DNA of 64,000 nt from the NCBI GenBank assembly GCA_963169455.1, contig CAUJDW010000046.1, forward strand, positions 1 to 64,000. Direction: 5' to 3'. Position numbers and translations under genes: made by a program. Positions 10,190 to 18,650 of this stretch are shown here, in pieces (the stretch's first letter is position 1; each line of letters starts with the position of its first letter). The notes beneath the pieces are model-generated. The model saw nothing but the letters and a program-made list of their open reading frames with translations, had not been told where the DNA came from and did no database searches. This DNA is from Bacteroidota bacterium. Lineage in GTDB: Bacteria; Bacteroidota; Bacteroidia; Chitinophagales; Saprospiraceae.

Positions 10190-11170
10190 CTATCCCCCCC
10201 GCACCTGCCCCGGCAAGCCGGGAAAGCGGAAACGGGGAAAACCCAGGGCTTGAGCAGGAGGATTCGAGATTACCTTTTCCAGTTCTTCCGCCATCAGGCC
10301 GTACACTTTGGCGAAGCGCAGCGTAGCCGTCATCAGGTTGAAACGCAGGGATTCGAAGCCGGTGCTCAGGTCGATGCGGTCAAACGAACTGGGGTCGAAA
10401 TGGCGGTTGAGGCGGCTTTGGATACTGTAGCGCCCCCTCACCCAACGGAAAGCCCAGAACCAGGCGTGAAAGGGAGCTGCCGCTATGAAAACCAGCACGT
10501 GATGCCAGTAGTGGCGCCCCTGCAGACAGGCGTAATGGTGAGCCAGCAGTTGATGCCCCATGTGGTTGAGATGGATGAAATAATGGAGTTTAGTTTTCCT
10601 TGGAGTTTGAAAGCTGATTTTCAGGAAAGGCTTTTCAGCATGGCGCTGCCGCTTTTCTCCCCTTCCTTTCCAGCCCAGGTCGCGAATGTTTAACTGTTTG
10701 ATTTTAACGTCTTCCCGGTTGGCAAACTGTTCGTGCAGATGGCTCCGGAGGTAGTCATAGAGCCGTTCCACGAGGCCTGCCATATCCTGCGCCGTAGCGC
10801 CCTCTTCCAGCCCGATCGGCACGATGGAATGATAAAACTGCCGCCCGTAACGAAAAAAAAGAGCGCCCCCTTTGAAATGGTCTTGCGGCGTTTTGTCAAA
10901 ATACCGGTCGATAAAATAAGCCACGCCCGCGAAAATCATCGCCGTCAGTACGATAACGGCAAGCGGAATGGCCATGCCAGCGGCCAGGTCGGCCTCCCAG
11001 CTCGCCTGCAACTGCGGCAAGCGGTAAAGCGCAGGAAGCCCAAGGCCATAAAGGCCCAGCAACAACCCAACCTTCAACAGGCTCACCGATACCCTCCGGA
11101 ATGCAAAAAAAAGCGCCAGCAGCAAAATACTGCCCGCCAGATACTGTATGGCCAGAGAAGTAGCTATCAT
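10190..11170 (-). CDS. Membrane protein of unknown function
   Basis: A 326-residue protein that I do not recognise. Residues 1-25, 30-50 and 65-88 are hydrophobic and probably span the membrane. A soluble region of about 100 residues follows, rich in charged and aromatic residues, then a His-rich stretch with HLNHMGHQLLAHHY near residues 203-216, another hydrophobic segment and a helical C-terminus. The histidine cluster next to a membrane segment could bind metal or heme; this is speculation. It is divergent from the thioredoxin-fold gene, with 135 bp between the two starts. Confidence 0.55.
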   Translation of the reverse strand: MIATSLAIQYLAGSILLLALFFAFRRVSVSLLKVGLLLGLYGLGLPALYRLPQLQASWEADLAAGMAIPLAVIVLTAMIFAGVAYFIDRYFDKTPQDHFKGGALFFRYGRQFYHSIVPIGLEEGATAQDMAGLVERLYDYLRSHLHEQFANREDVKIKQLNIRDLGWKGRGEKRQRHAEKPFLKISFQTPRKTKLHYFIHLNHMGHQLLAHHYACLQGRHYWHHVLVFIAAAPFHAWFWAFRWVRGRYSIQSRLNRHFDPSSFDRIDLSTGFESLRFNLMTATLRFAKVYGLMAEELEKVISNPPAQALGFPRFRFPGLPGQVRGG

Positions 11171-11240
11171 AGTATGTCCGTTTGCTGTAGGTTCTGCTTT
11201 TCGGTATCAAAGGCAATACTTTTTACGGCGCCTGGCCGCT

Positions 11241-11270
11241 TTTGTTTCAATTCGGGAAATGGTATCTTTG
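11241..11270 (+). promoter_or_regulatory. Bacteroidota-type promoter
   Basis: TTTG at 11241-11244 and TATCTTTG at 11263-11270 are separated by 18 nt, an exact match to the Bacteroidota consensus TTTG/TAnnTTTG. It lies 35 nt upstream of the start of the secreted thioredoxin-fold gene. Confidence 0.75.
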
Positions 11271-11305
11271 GATACAACCTGAATACCCAAATACTATTAA
11301 AAGCT

Positions 11306-12469
11306 ATGAAAACCCTGTTCCTTACCCTCGCTCTTGGCCTTTGCGTGCCACTATCCGCCCAGATCACCTTTACGGACACTACCTGGGAACAGTTGCTCCT
11401 TCTTGCGAAAGCATCCGACAAGCCCATCTTCGTAGACGCCTACACCCAATGGTGCAGCCCCTGCAAATGGATGGCCGCCCACATCTTCACCCGCGAAGAC
11501 GTGGGCCTGTTCTTCAACGAACAGTTTATCAACACCAAACTCGACATGGAGCACGGCGAAGGCATCCTCTTCGCCCGCGCCTATGACGTGGATCGTTTTC
11601 CCACCTTCCTGTTCATCCAGCCGGAGGGCGATCTGCTACACCGCGGCCTGGGCCGCATGAACGCCCTGGAGTTTCTGGAATTAGGCGCCGCCGCCATCGA
11701 CTCCACCCGCCAACTGGGGGTACTGCAGCGTAAATACGAAGCCGGCGATCGCAGCCCCACCCTGCTAAAAAACTTCGCCCTCAGCCTGCAGACCGCTATG
11801 TACGGCCAGCCGGAAGCCATCGCCCTGGAGTACCTGCAAAACCAACCGGACTGGGGTACGCCCGAAAATCTGGCCTTCATCACCCAAATCTGTCCCGGAC
11901 AGATAGAACACCCCATCTACCAGTTCCTGCAAAACAACCGAAAGCAGGCCTATCAATATGTGGATTCCGACAAAGTGGACGAAGCCCTCAAAGCCGGCAT
12001 CCGGGCCAAACTGGCCTCAGCAGGGATCACCCGGCCCGACAGCATCCTGATGTTCTTCCAGGCTGCCTTTCCCGACAAAGGCGAGCAATACGCCACCGAA
12101 TACGAACTCCAGCAACTGCGCCGCAGCCGCGATCCCGCCGGGCGCCAGCGCTACCTGGAACTGGCCCTGTCCTTCGACCGGCAATACCACATCACCGACC
12201 CCGCCCTGCTGAATGCCATGGGCTGGACGTTCCTGACTTTCACCAAAGAAAAACCGCTGCTGGAAAAAGCCCGCGAATGGGGCCAACGCACCCTGAACAT
12301 CCAGGATGATTTCGCCGCCAATAACCTCCTGGCTGCCCTCTGCCTGCAGCTGGAAGATAAGGGCGCCGGCATAGCGCACGCGGAAAAGGCCATTGGAATG
12401 GCTGAAAAGATTGGGCTGGATGCGGCTATCACACACAGCATACTGGAAGATTTGAGGAAGCTTGAATAG
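11306..12469 (+). CDS. Secreted thioredoxin-fold protein
   Basis: A 387-residue protein with a signal peptide (MKTLF start, cleavage near LSAQ). A thioredoxin-like domain follows, with the redox motif WCSPCKWM (Cys50 and Cys53) and a cis-proline-like RFPTFLF segment. The C-terminal two thirds is helical and resembles the alpha/TPR-like extension of Bacteroidota DUF255/thioredoxin-family proteins. It probably acts as a periplasmic thiol reductase or disulfide handling protein; client unknown. The ATG at 11306 was chosen because it opens the signal peptide and fits the promoter; the long upstream extension of the frame is antisense to the neighbouring gene. Confidence 0.8.
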   Translation: MKTLFLTLALGLCVPLSAQITFTDTTWEQLLLLAKASDKPIFVDAYTQWCSPCKWMAAHIFTREDVGLFFNEQFINTKLDMEHGEGILFARAYDVDRFPTFLFIQPEGDLLHRGLGRMNALEFLELGAAAIDSTRQLGVLQRKYEAGDRSPTLLKNFALSLQTAMYGQPEAIALEYLQNQPDWGTPENLAFITQICPGQIEHPIYQFLQNNRKQAYQYVDSDKVDEALKAGIRAKLASAGITRPDSILMFFQAAFPDKGEQYATEYELQQLRRSRDPAGRQRYLELALSFDRQYHITDPALLNAMGWTFLTFTKEKPLLEKAREWGQRTLNIQDDFAANNLLAALCLQLEDKGAGIAHAEKAIGMAEKIGLDAAITHSILEDLRKLE

Positions 12470-12562
12470 AATTCCAGCGTGTTCGGGTGTTTAAAGGGCG
12501 AGTTTTTGGAATCCTGGGAGCTCGAACGGGGTTGTTCGAAAGCAGCCAACACCCTTTGGCAG

Positions 12563-12590
12563 CCATATAACAATATAGCCATATAGCCAT
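12563..12590. repeat. Short array of CCATATAR/CAATATAR octamers
   Basis: Three to four octamers mix CCATATAA, CAATATAG and CCATATAG. The mixture links the CAATATAR arrays with the inverted ATATGGTT array at 1893-1972. Confidence 0.7.
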
Positions 12591-12605
12591 CCCCCGAGAG
12601 CCCCC

Positions 12606-12866
12606 CTACTCCCCATAATACGCCCTGATCCGCCGCCTAACATACACCAGGCGAAACCCTCCTACGAGCAATACAACCGGCGAGAGGCACAATAAAAACC
12701 AGCCCAGTTCCCTGGCTTCATGCAGGGCCGATATCTGAAGAATAGCCAGTCCGGAACTCATAAAAACGATGGCCGTCCGAAAATAGGCGAGAAAAGTGCG
12801 CTCGTTGGCCAGCCGGGTGCGTTCAATAGCGAGGTAGTCGCGGGTGATGAGTGGTTTGTCGCTCAT
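12606..12866 (-). CDS. DUF202 family membrane protein
   Basis: An 86-residue protein. The N-terminal soluble segment has the family signature RDYLAIERTRLANERTFLAY, and two hydrophobic segments (about 33-47 and 55-75) are followed by a basic C-terminus. This matches DUF202/YidH-like inner-membrane proteins of unknown role. Transcribed alone on the minus strand; no partner gene is evident. Confidence 0.82.
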   Translation of the reverse strand: MSDKPLITRDYLAIERTRLANERTFLAYFRTAIVFMSSGLAILQISALHEARELGWFLLCLSPVVLLVGGFRLVYVRRRIRAYYGE

Positions 12867-12921
12867 TTCAAAAAGGTTTTTTTTCTAAACCTTCACAAAT
12901 AGAAAAAGTTGCCTCCCCCCC

Positions 12922-14472
12922 TCACTGCTTCACAAACTGCGCCTGCGCCGCCCGCCCCTCCTGCACGCACTGCAGGAAATACAGCCCGGCGGGAAGCTCC
13001 GCCACATCCACGATCAGCGTCACTTCCGGCAGGCGGGCGTGAAAATGGCGCCAGGCGCGGCCCTGCGCGTCCACAATGCGAAACTCCGCCTCGGCCGGGC
13101 CGGCCGACTGATAGTATACCTGCAACTGCTCGCGCACCGGGTTGGGATAGAGCAGCAACCGCGGCGCAGCCGCCTGCGCCGGGCTTTCCACCTGGCTGAC
13201 GAGCTGGCAGCCGGGCACCAGACAGCCGTACTCGTCTACCTTCAGCAACCAGCCCTGCTGCCTCGGGGCATTGATGGTGTCCCGCACTTCTCCTACCATG
13301 ACAAAGCCGCCGTCGGGCGCCTGGGCCAGGTCGTAGATGTAGTGGCGAAACCAGGCGCCTTCAAGATGCTGGTAGTGCCTTTGCCAGGCCAATTCTCCAG
13401 AAGGGCTTATTTTTGCCAATACGCCAACATGCCAGCTTCGCTCCGGATGAAATTCCGCAAGATTACCGGCTACGACAAACCCTTCATTATCCTCTAACTC
13501 CAGGGCCGCCGACAATTGGTTGACTGACGTAATAGCCTCCAGGGAATCCCGTACAAACACTCCCCATTCTTCCTGATGGCTGGCGTTGAGCTTATAGGCG
13601 TAATTGTGCCAGCGTAGCTGGCCCGTGTCAGGATTGACATATACCTCTATCCCCTTTCCTGTCAACACTAAAAGCCCTCCGTCGCTCGTAGGTATAGCCC
13701 AGCATTTATTACCGCGTAATTCCCCGACTGGAGAAAAATATTCCCACAAAACCTCCCCTGTATTATTGACTTGAAAAAGGTGATTCCTGTATTCAAAGTT
13801 TTTCCTATTGCCGCCAAGTGAGTTGTTACGGCTTGAGGATATAATATAGCCGCCATCAACAGGGATAATTGACCCGGGCCAGTCATTTCGAGTTGTAATG
13901 CCATAAGACTGGCTCCATTGAAAATTTCCCAGTTCATCTAATTTCAAAACCTCAATATCCATATCCTGGTCACTCGTGCCGTCGGGGTTTACTATCTGGT
14001 TTAACAACAGATAGCCATCTTCAACCTCTTTGAAATCTCTGTTGACTACTATTGTTAATTCAGGGTAATTTGGATGGTAGTGCTGTGAAGTAAATAGGGT
14101 ATCTCCATTGGAATTGAAAATAATCAGCATTGACCTTCTGTTCTCCCCGACGGAATATCCTGAAACAGCCATATTGCCGTTTTGAGTAAAACTCAGGTTG
14201 CCATACCATGTTTCATAAGTTTTTGCCGTATCTCGTAAGCTCGATGCTAATAGGACATCGCCATCTAAAGAAAATTTCGCAAAAACATTGCCAGTTTTAT
14301 ATGGAAATATTGAATCTGCGATTATTCCAGTCGAATAATAACAAGAGTCTGTTGGCAGGATACTCGTCAATACTACCGCGGGAAATCCAAAATGATACCG
14401 ATAACTAAAGGTATTCTGCCCCGCCAGTAAGCCTGCCCAGAATGTCATAACAGAGAAACAAACCATTTTCAT
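12922..14472 (-). CDS. Secreted beta-propeller-like protein with T9SS type A sorting domain
   Basis: A 516-residue protein with a signal peptide (cleavage near LLAG-Q). Several spaced repeats contain DGGYIIS, DGGLLVL, NEGFVVAG and DGGFVMVG, a pattern of beta-propeller blades. The C-terminal 80 or so residues hold the T9SS sorting signature (LYPNPVREQL, then a beta sandwich ending in LPAGLYFLQC and QFVKQ). It is therefore predicted to cross the outer membrane by the type IX secretion system and be attached to the surface or released. It lies downstream of the M43-like protease on the same strand, 69 nt apart, with a stem-loop between them. Confidence 0.78.
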   Translation of the reverse strand: MKMVCFSVMTFWAGLLAGQNTFSYRYHFGFPAVVLTSILPTDSCYYSTGIIADSIFPYKTGNVFAKFSLDGDVLLASSLRDTAKTYETWYGNLSFTQNGNMAVSGYSVGENRRSMLIIFNSNGDTLFTSQHYHPNYPELTIVVNRDFKEVEDGYLLLNQIVNPDGTSDQDMDIEVLKLDELGNFQWSQSYGITTRNDWPGSIIPVDGGYIISSSRNNSLGGNRKNFEYRNHLFQVNNTGEVLWEYFSPVGELRGNKCWAIPTSDGGLLVLTGKGIEVYVNPDTGQLRWHNYAYKLNASHQEEWGVFVRDSLEAITSVNQLSAALELEDNEGFVVAGNLAEFHPERSWHVGVLAKISPSGELAWQRHYQHLEGAWFRHYIYDLAQAPDGGFVMVGEVRDTINAPRQQGWLLKVDEYGCLVPGCQLVSQVESPAQAAAPRLLLYPNPVREQLQVYYQSAGPAEAEFRIVDAQGRAWRHFHARLPEVTLIVDVAELPAGLYFLQCVQEGRAAQAQFVKQ

Positions 14473-14496
14473 GATAAAGGTATATTTGAAGAAGCT

Positions 14497-14522
14497 GCAG
14501 CAAGCCGGAACCGGCTTGCTGC
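14497..14522 (-). terminator. Stem-loop between two T9SS cargo genes
   Basis: A perfect 12-bp inverted repeat (14497-14508 with 14511-14522) has a 2-nt loop and no clear T-run. It could attenuate read-through from the protease gene or stabilise mRNA ends. Confidence 0.5.
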
Positions 14523-14541
14523 GGCGCAGTGAAGAAAGGAA

Positions 14542-17500
14542 TTAGTGTAAAATCAGGATTTTGCCGGTAGCCCGGGCCCGCCCATCAATCACCAACTGGT
14601 AGGCGTAAACGCCATTGGGCAGGGTAGATACGTTGTATTCCACCTGCCGGGAGTAGGCCTGCAACGGGATTTCCGCCACCGGCCGGCCAAGCGGGCCGTA
14701 TAAACGGATGGCGGCTTCGGCCAGGGCCGGCGTACTATAGCGGAAAGTTACCGATTCACGGGCAGGGTTGGGAAAAACGCCAATGGAAACCGGCGGCGCC
14801 TTTTGAACGGGCGGCCCTTCAATAGAACGCTCTTCCAGCGCGGCCGGCAGGTTCCGGTCCGGCTCGAAATAAAAGCCGTAGGCATACTCCAGCAAGTGCA
14901 TTGCCTGTATGGCGCCCAGGCCCGGCCCCTCTGCAACGAACACCAGGCTGTCCAATTGCAGGCTGTCCAGCCCCCAAAGCCCCGCCGGCGATTCCAGGAG
15001 CAGCTTGCTTAATGCCAGTTTGTTTTCGAAGGCAGCCTGTTGGTTTTCGTTCAGCGGGTAGGTGGCAGGGATAGCGTCCAATTTTTCCAGCGCAGTTTCG
15101 CCCTGCCCAAGCTGCATCAGCAGGCCCGATTGCAGGTAGGCGCTATGCAGGCTTCCTTTATTGTCCAGCCAGCTGAGCAGGCTATCCGTTTGGAAAGCGG
15201 TGCTGTCCAGCATATAATATGCCAGAACCAGGTCGGCGTTCCGGTGCATGCCGGCATAGGCGGCGGAAAGGGCCGCCTCCAGAGAATCGCGGGAAGTATT
15301 CAGCAGGCTGGCTTCCAGCACGGCTTCCAGCTCCGAAGGCGCCAAAACGGAATGCTGTTCCAGATAGGCCGGGAACCCGCCTTTGCGAACCGCTTCCGGG
15401 TTGGCTTCCAGTACTTCCACCTGTATGGCATTGGAAAATACTTCCGGCCGGTTTATCAATGCTTTGAGCGCTTTTCTTGAAACATAGGGCGAGTAGGTTG
15501 ACAATTCATTCCTCACATCAATGGCCTGTGCTGGCGTAGCAGACGCTATTTCCGCCAGCAGGCCGGGCGTATCGCCGCCGTCAAGCTGGCCCTGGTACTG
15601 CGCCAGCAGAATGCCGTATTGCTCTTTGTAAGAAGCGAAGCGGTTCTTGACTTCAGGCAGCTCCTCCGGGGGTATCTCCCCGCCGGTTGGGGAATCCTCG
15701 CAAGTATTTACTTCAACCTCAATTTTCTGGATAGTGCCTTCAGTAAAATAAATGGGTTCCTGATCCGTAGCCGTGTTATCCTCCCAAAAGAAATAATTGA
15801 TTAAACTCCCCTGGTTATTAAAATCCCCAACATCGTCCGGGCTAGCGCCATTCTGGGAAAAGGTATTGCCCGCCGCCAAACCATTAATAGTCTGCTGGCC
15901 TTCCGTAATCCCGCCTCCTTCCTGCACCCAGAAGTCGAAAGTATTCTGGCCGAGGTTGCGGTTGCATTCGTATACGATGCCGCCGCCTTCCAGCCCCCCG
16001 ACATTATCCCCAATTGCCGCATTGGCTGCGAACAAGGCGTCCAGCCCGTTGCCATACAGGGTGTTGGCGTCATTGCCGGCGCCTGTGTCGATGACTTTCA
16101 CCCCTACGGTTTCATCAGCATGGGGCCCAAGCCCCAGGAAGGTATTGTCTTTTACTGAAAAGCCGGTGCAGTGGTTGATCTGAATGCCTTCATGGGTAGC
16201 GGGGTGTGTGCTGGGGTAGCTTCCCAGTTCAAAGGTACAGCCCGTTACCGTGAAATGGTTGGCGGCAAGCGCCAGGATGCCCAGTTCCACATTGGTAAAA
16301 GTAGCGCCCTTGATGAAAAAAGCTTCGGCGGACGCCACATTGCCGGCCTTTACGCCCCAGCGGATACCCTCAAAGCGGCTGGCCGGCCCGGTCACTGCAA
16401 AACGCGAATCGAGGCTGTGAATACCAATGCCCTTTTGCTGGTATGGGTTGGTGTTCGTACTCTCAAACACGCAGTTGAAAAACGACAGGCCATACACCCC
16501 TTCCAGCTTGAAGTGTTCTTCGTGCAAAGGCCCGGCAAAATTGTCATCCATCGTAAAAGTGCAGCCGCTGAAGTAGGCGTAATTCTTCTTGCCGTACTTC
16601 CGGAATTCGGCCACCCGCCCATTGTTGACAAAGCGGCTGCCGTCAGCGCGCACCAGGCCCCCGCTAGTAGCCTCTATTGCTCCATTTTCCGGGTTGGGGT
16701 TAAAGGCTACAATGGCTTCTTCTGCATTTTCGATCAGCGCATCGGATTTAATGATCAGTTTTCCCTGGTTGGCAGAAGGAATCTGCGGCGCAGAAGCGTC
16801 GCCCCACACCTCTATGCCTTTCCAGTAGCCGTCGCCGGCATCCGTCATCACGCCCCCGTCCACCCACAGTTCCGCGCCCGGCTCCACCACGAATTTCACT
16901 CCCTGGTGAATAGAAGCTACCGACCGGACTACGAGCCGGGCCGGCGCTTTGATGTACACATCCGTGCACACCTCCACCGGTTCATCCCAGCTTACGTCAG
17001 ACCGGATGACAACCTTATCCGCAAGGGCATCCTGCAGGAAGCTGTAATCCGGGCTCCCATTAGCAGGGTCCCCGCCATTTTGGGATTCATTGTACAACAG
17101 TACTTTTCTGATCCGCTCAATCTGCCCGGCCGTGAAATGATTGCGGCAGTCAATAGGCTCTCCCGAAGCGCCGAAACCACGGTAATACGACATGATATTG
17201 CTAACGTCAATATTGTCATAGCCCGGGGGAGATTGGATGATATTACAATTTTCATCCAGAAAAACATATAAAGAACAATCAAGAGTTGGCGCACAATTTT
17301 CCCATCCAGGCAATATCCACTGCCAGGGGTCCGGAGGCGTATCTTCCACACAATCCCCGCATGCAAGGCCAGAAGCCGGATTATTTGGGGATTCTTCGCA
17401 CCCGTTAGGGTCGCATGGATTTCCTCCACAGGCGGGATTCAAAGGAAGGCACCTTTGATCAAAACCCCGCCAGGTATGGTGCAGCCCCAGGCAATGCCCC

Positions 17501-17754
17501 ATTTCATGCGTCAGCACCTTGAAATCCTTCAAATAGGAACCCAAGGCCAATAAGGACAAAGCAGGAACCGCAGGAGCTACGCCGCCTACTCCCCCCTGGC
17601 TAAAAAGGAATATGTCTATCCCATCGTCATGGCCATAAACATCGTCCAGGTACCCAATGAACCCCCGGTTGGTACTGGAATAAACGAAATCGCTTTCGAC
17701 AGGCGCTATCACTGCGTCAAAAAAGATGTTGTACCTGGCAAAGTCTTCATACAT
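14542..17754 (-). CDS. M43-like metalloprotease with beta-helix and T9SS sorting domain (main frame)
   Basis: 1070 codons. The zinc motif HEMGHCLGLHHTW is at residues 83-95, followed by a Cys-rich insert and a Met-turn SNIMSYYRG near residue 195, as in pappalysin-type M43 proteases. The middle (about 260-620) has many short beta-strand repeats typical of a right-handed parallel beta-helix. A helical region follows, and the end is a T9SS type A sorting domain (FPNPARESV ... LPNGVYAYQL ... GKILILH). The frame starts inside the protease domain and has no signal peptide. The missing N-terminus lies in another frame at 17747-18067, so as sequenced the gene is frameshifted. It could be a real inactivation, an assembly error, or two coupled ORFs sharing ATGTATGA. 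Confidence 0.75.
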   Translation of the reverse strand: MYEDFARYNIFFDAVIAPVESDFVYSSTNRGFIGYLDDVYGHDDGIDIFLFSQGGVGGVAPAVPALSLLALGSYLKDFKVLTHEMGHCLGLHHTWRGFDQRCLPLNPACGGNPCDPNGCEESPNNPASGLACGDCVEDTPPDPWQWILPGWENCAPTLDCSLYVFLDENCNIIQSPPGYDNIDVSNIMSYYRGFGASGEPIDCRNHFTAGQIERIRKVLLYNESQNGGDPANGSPDYSFLQDALADKVVIRSDVSWDEPVEVCTDVYIKAPARLVVRSVASIHQGVKFVVEPGAELWVDGGVMTDAGDGYWKGIEVWGDASAPQIPSANQGKLIIKSDALIENAEEAIVAFNPNPENGAIEATSGGLVRADGSRFVNNGRVAEFRKYGKKNYAYFSGCTFTMDDNFAGPLHEEHFKLEGVYGLSFFNCVFESTNTNPYQQKGIGIHSLDSRFAVTGPASRFEGIRWGVKAGNVASAEAFFIKGATFTNVELGILALAANHFTVTGCTFELGSYPSTHPATHEGIQINHCTGFSVKDNTFLGLGPHADETVGVKVIDTGAGNDANTLYGNGLDALFAANAAIGDNVGGLEGGGIVYECNRNLGQNTFDFWVQEGGGITEGQQTINGLAAGNTFSQNGASPDDVGDFNNQGSLINYFFWEDNTATDQEPIYFTEGTIQKIEVEVNTCEDSPTGGEIPPEELPEVKNRFASYKEQYGILLAQYQGQLDGGDTPGLLAEIASATPAQAIDVRNELSTYSPYVSRKALKALINRPEVFSNAIQVEVLEANPEAVRKGGFPAYLEQHSVLAPSELEAVLEASLLNTSRDSLEAALSAAYAGMHRNADLVLAYYMLDSTAFQTDSLLSWLDNKGSLHSAYLQSGLLMQLGQGETALEKLDAIPATYPLNENQQAAFENKLALSKLLLESPAGLWGLDSLQLDSLVFVAEGPGLGAIQAMHLLEYAYGFYFEPDRNLPAALEERSIEGPPVQKAPPVSIGVFPNPARESVTFRYSTPALAEAAIRLYGPLGRPVAEIPLQAYSRQVEYNVSTLPNGVYAYQLVIDGRARATGKILILH

Positions 17755-18067
17755 AATATTTCAACAGGTTTTCTATCTCCTCATCGCTGAAGCCCCCGCT
17801 GCCATCAGAGCGGTGGATGTCCCGGATATATACCTTGAACCCCAGCAGGCAATTATAAGAGGGTGCAGTAGCCATTTCAGGCTGGCAGGCCGGAGGTTCA
17901 TCAGGCCCATTGGTAGTGGCGCAAATTTCGGAGAAACGGATGGGCTGCCCGGTAGGCCCGGCCTGCCCCGGCGGGGGGCAATTCGACGGGTCAAGACATA
18001 AATTACAGGACTGTCCCGGCACATGAGGCAATTTAACCAACATCAAAAGCGCAAATAGCAACAGCAC
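17747..18067 (-). CDS. N-terminal part of the M43-like protease (signal peptide and start of domain), separated by a frameshift
   Basis: 106 codons from a GTG. It begins with a hydrophobic signal sequence (LLLFALLMLVKLPHVPGQ) and a Cys-rich segment. It then has FKVYIRDIHRSDGSGG and SDEEIENLLKYY, which fit the segment that normally precedes the catalytic helix in M43 proteins. The stop TGA overlaps the ATG of the next frame, and removal of one base near 17750-17753 would fuse both into one protein of about 1175 residues. The GTG start is uncertain. The frame is open upstream through the dinucleotide tract, and that stretch would add the basic residue a signal peptide needs. Confidence 0.6.
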   Translation of the reverse strand: MLLLFALLMLVKLPHVPGQSCNLCLDPSNCPPPGQAGPTGQPIRFSEICATTNGPDEPPACQPEMATAPSYNCLLGFKVYIRDIHRSDGSGGFSDEEIENLLKYYV

Positions 18068-18083
18068 AGGCAGCCGCCCAAGC

Positions 18084-18110
18084 TGTGTGTGTGTGTGTGT
18101 GTGTGTGTGT
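18084..18110. repeat. TG dinucleotide microsatellite
   Basis: 27 nt of uninterrupted TG (13.5 copies), reading (CA)n on the coding strand. It lies 17 nt upstream of the GTG start of the M43-like protease N-terminal frame and is in an open frame with it (Thr-His repeats). Such tracts are slippage-prone. Confidence 0.95.
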
Positions 18111-18465
18111 AAACCTTCGCCTCAGAGCGTGCAGCCAATAATCGGCGGCAGTGCCTCAATGAGGTAAGTTTACATCCAGGCAGGCAAAAAGAACGCATAG
18201 TTATAAGGTTTTTGGTGAACAATCGGACAGGGAGCGCATCCGGCCTTGACGAACTAACATTGGCAAACAATATAGGCAATTTCAGGCTGTTTCCACAGCA
18301 TTTCCCCCTTTGAAAACTAATTCTCCGGGCAAAGCTTGCATTTCTTTCCAATACCCCCTACATTTGACCCTCCATGTATCAGGCCATAGCACATATCATT
18401 CCTTCCACTTCCCACAACGGGCCATACGGCGCCGCTTGTGTGGCTATGCGCCGACGTACCCGCCG

Positions 18466-18527
18466 TCGCCCCTAGGGGCGATATATTTCCATATTACCCA
18501 TCGTGGGTAGGCATTTTTAGCTACCCA
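18466..18527. repeat. Cluster of small palindromes upstream of the arginine operon
   Basis: A 16-nt perfect palindrome at 18466-18481 (centre CCTAGG) is followed by TACCCA/TGGGTA at 18495-18509. An alternative pairing joins 18504-18510 with 18521-18527. The gap 18111-18650 otherwise shows no gene. The cluster may be a REP-like element; a regulatory role for the operon is only a guess. Confidence 0.45.
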
Positions 18528-18650
18528 GTTTCCCCGGCCACAAAACCAGGTTAAAAGCGCTGTTGCGCACTTTCAGGTTTTCTTTTTTTCACCTCTGCTC
18601 TTCCGGTAAAACAGCCCCGGTAAGCAGGAAAAAACATTGGACTACCAGAG

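Noticed and set aside
17730-17770. Programmed ribosomal frameshifting at the protease junction
   Set aside because: No classical slippery heptamer was seen at the overlap. A simple indel or coupled reinitiation is more likely.
18043-18351. 102-codon ORF crossing the TG tract as an independent gene
   Set aside because: It has no domain or conserved feature, and its C-terminus is a shifted reading of the signal peptide region. It is kept only as part of the phase-variation idea.
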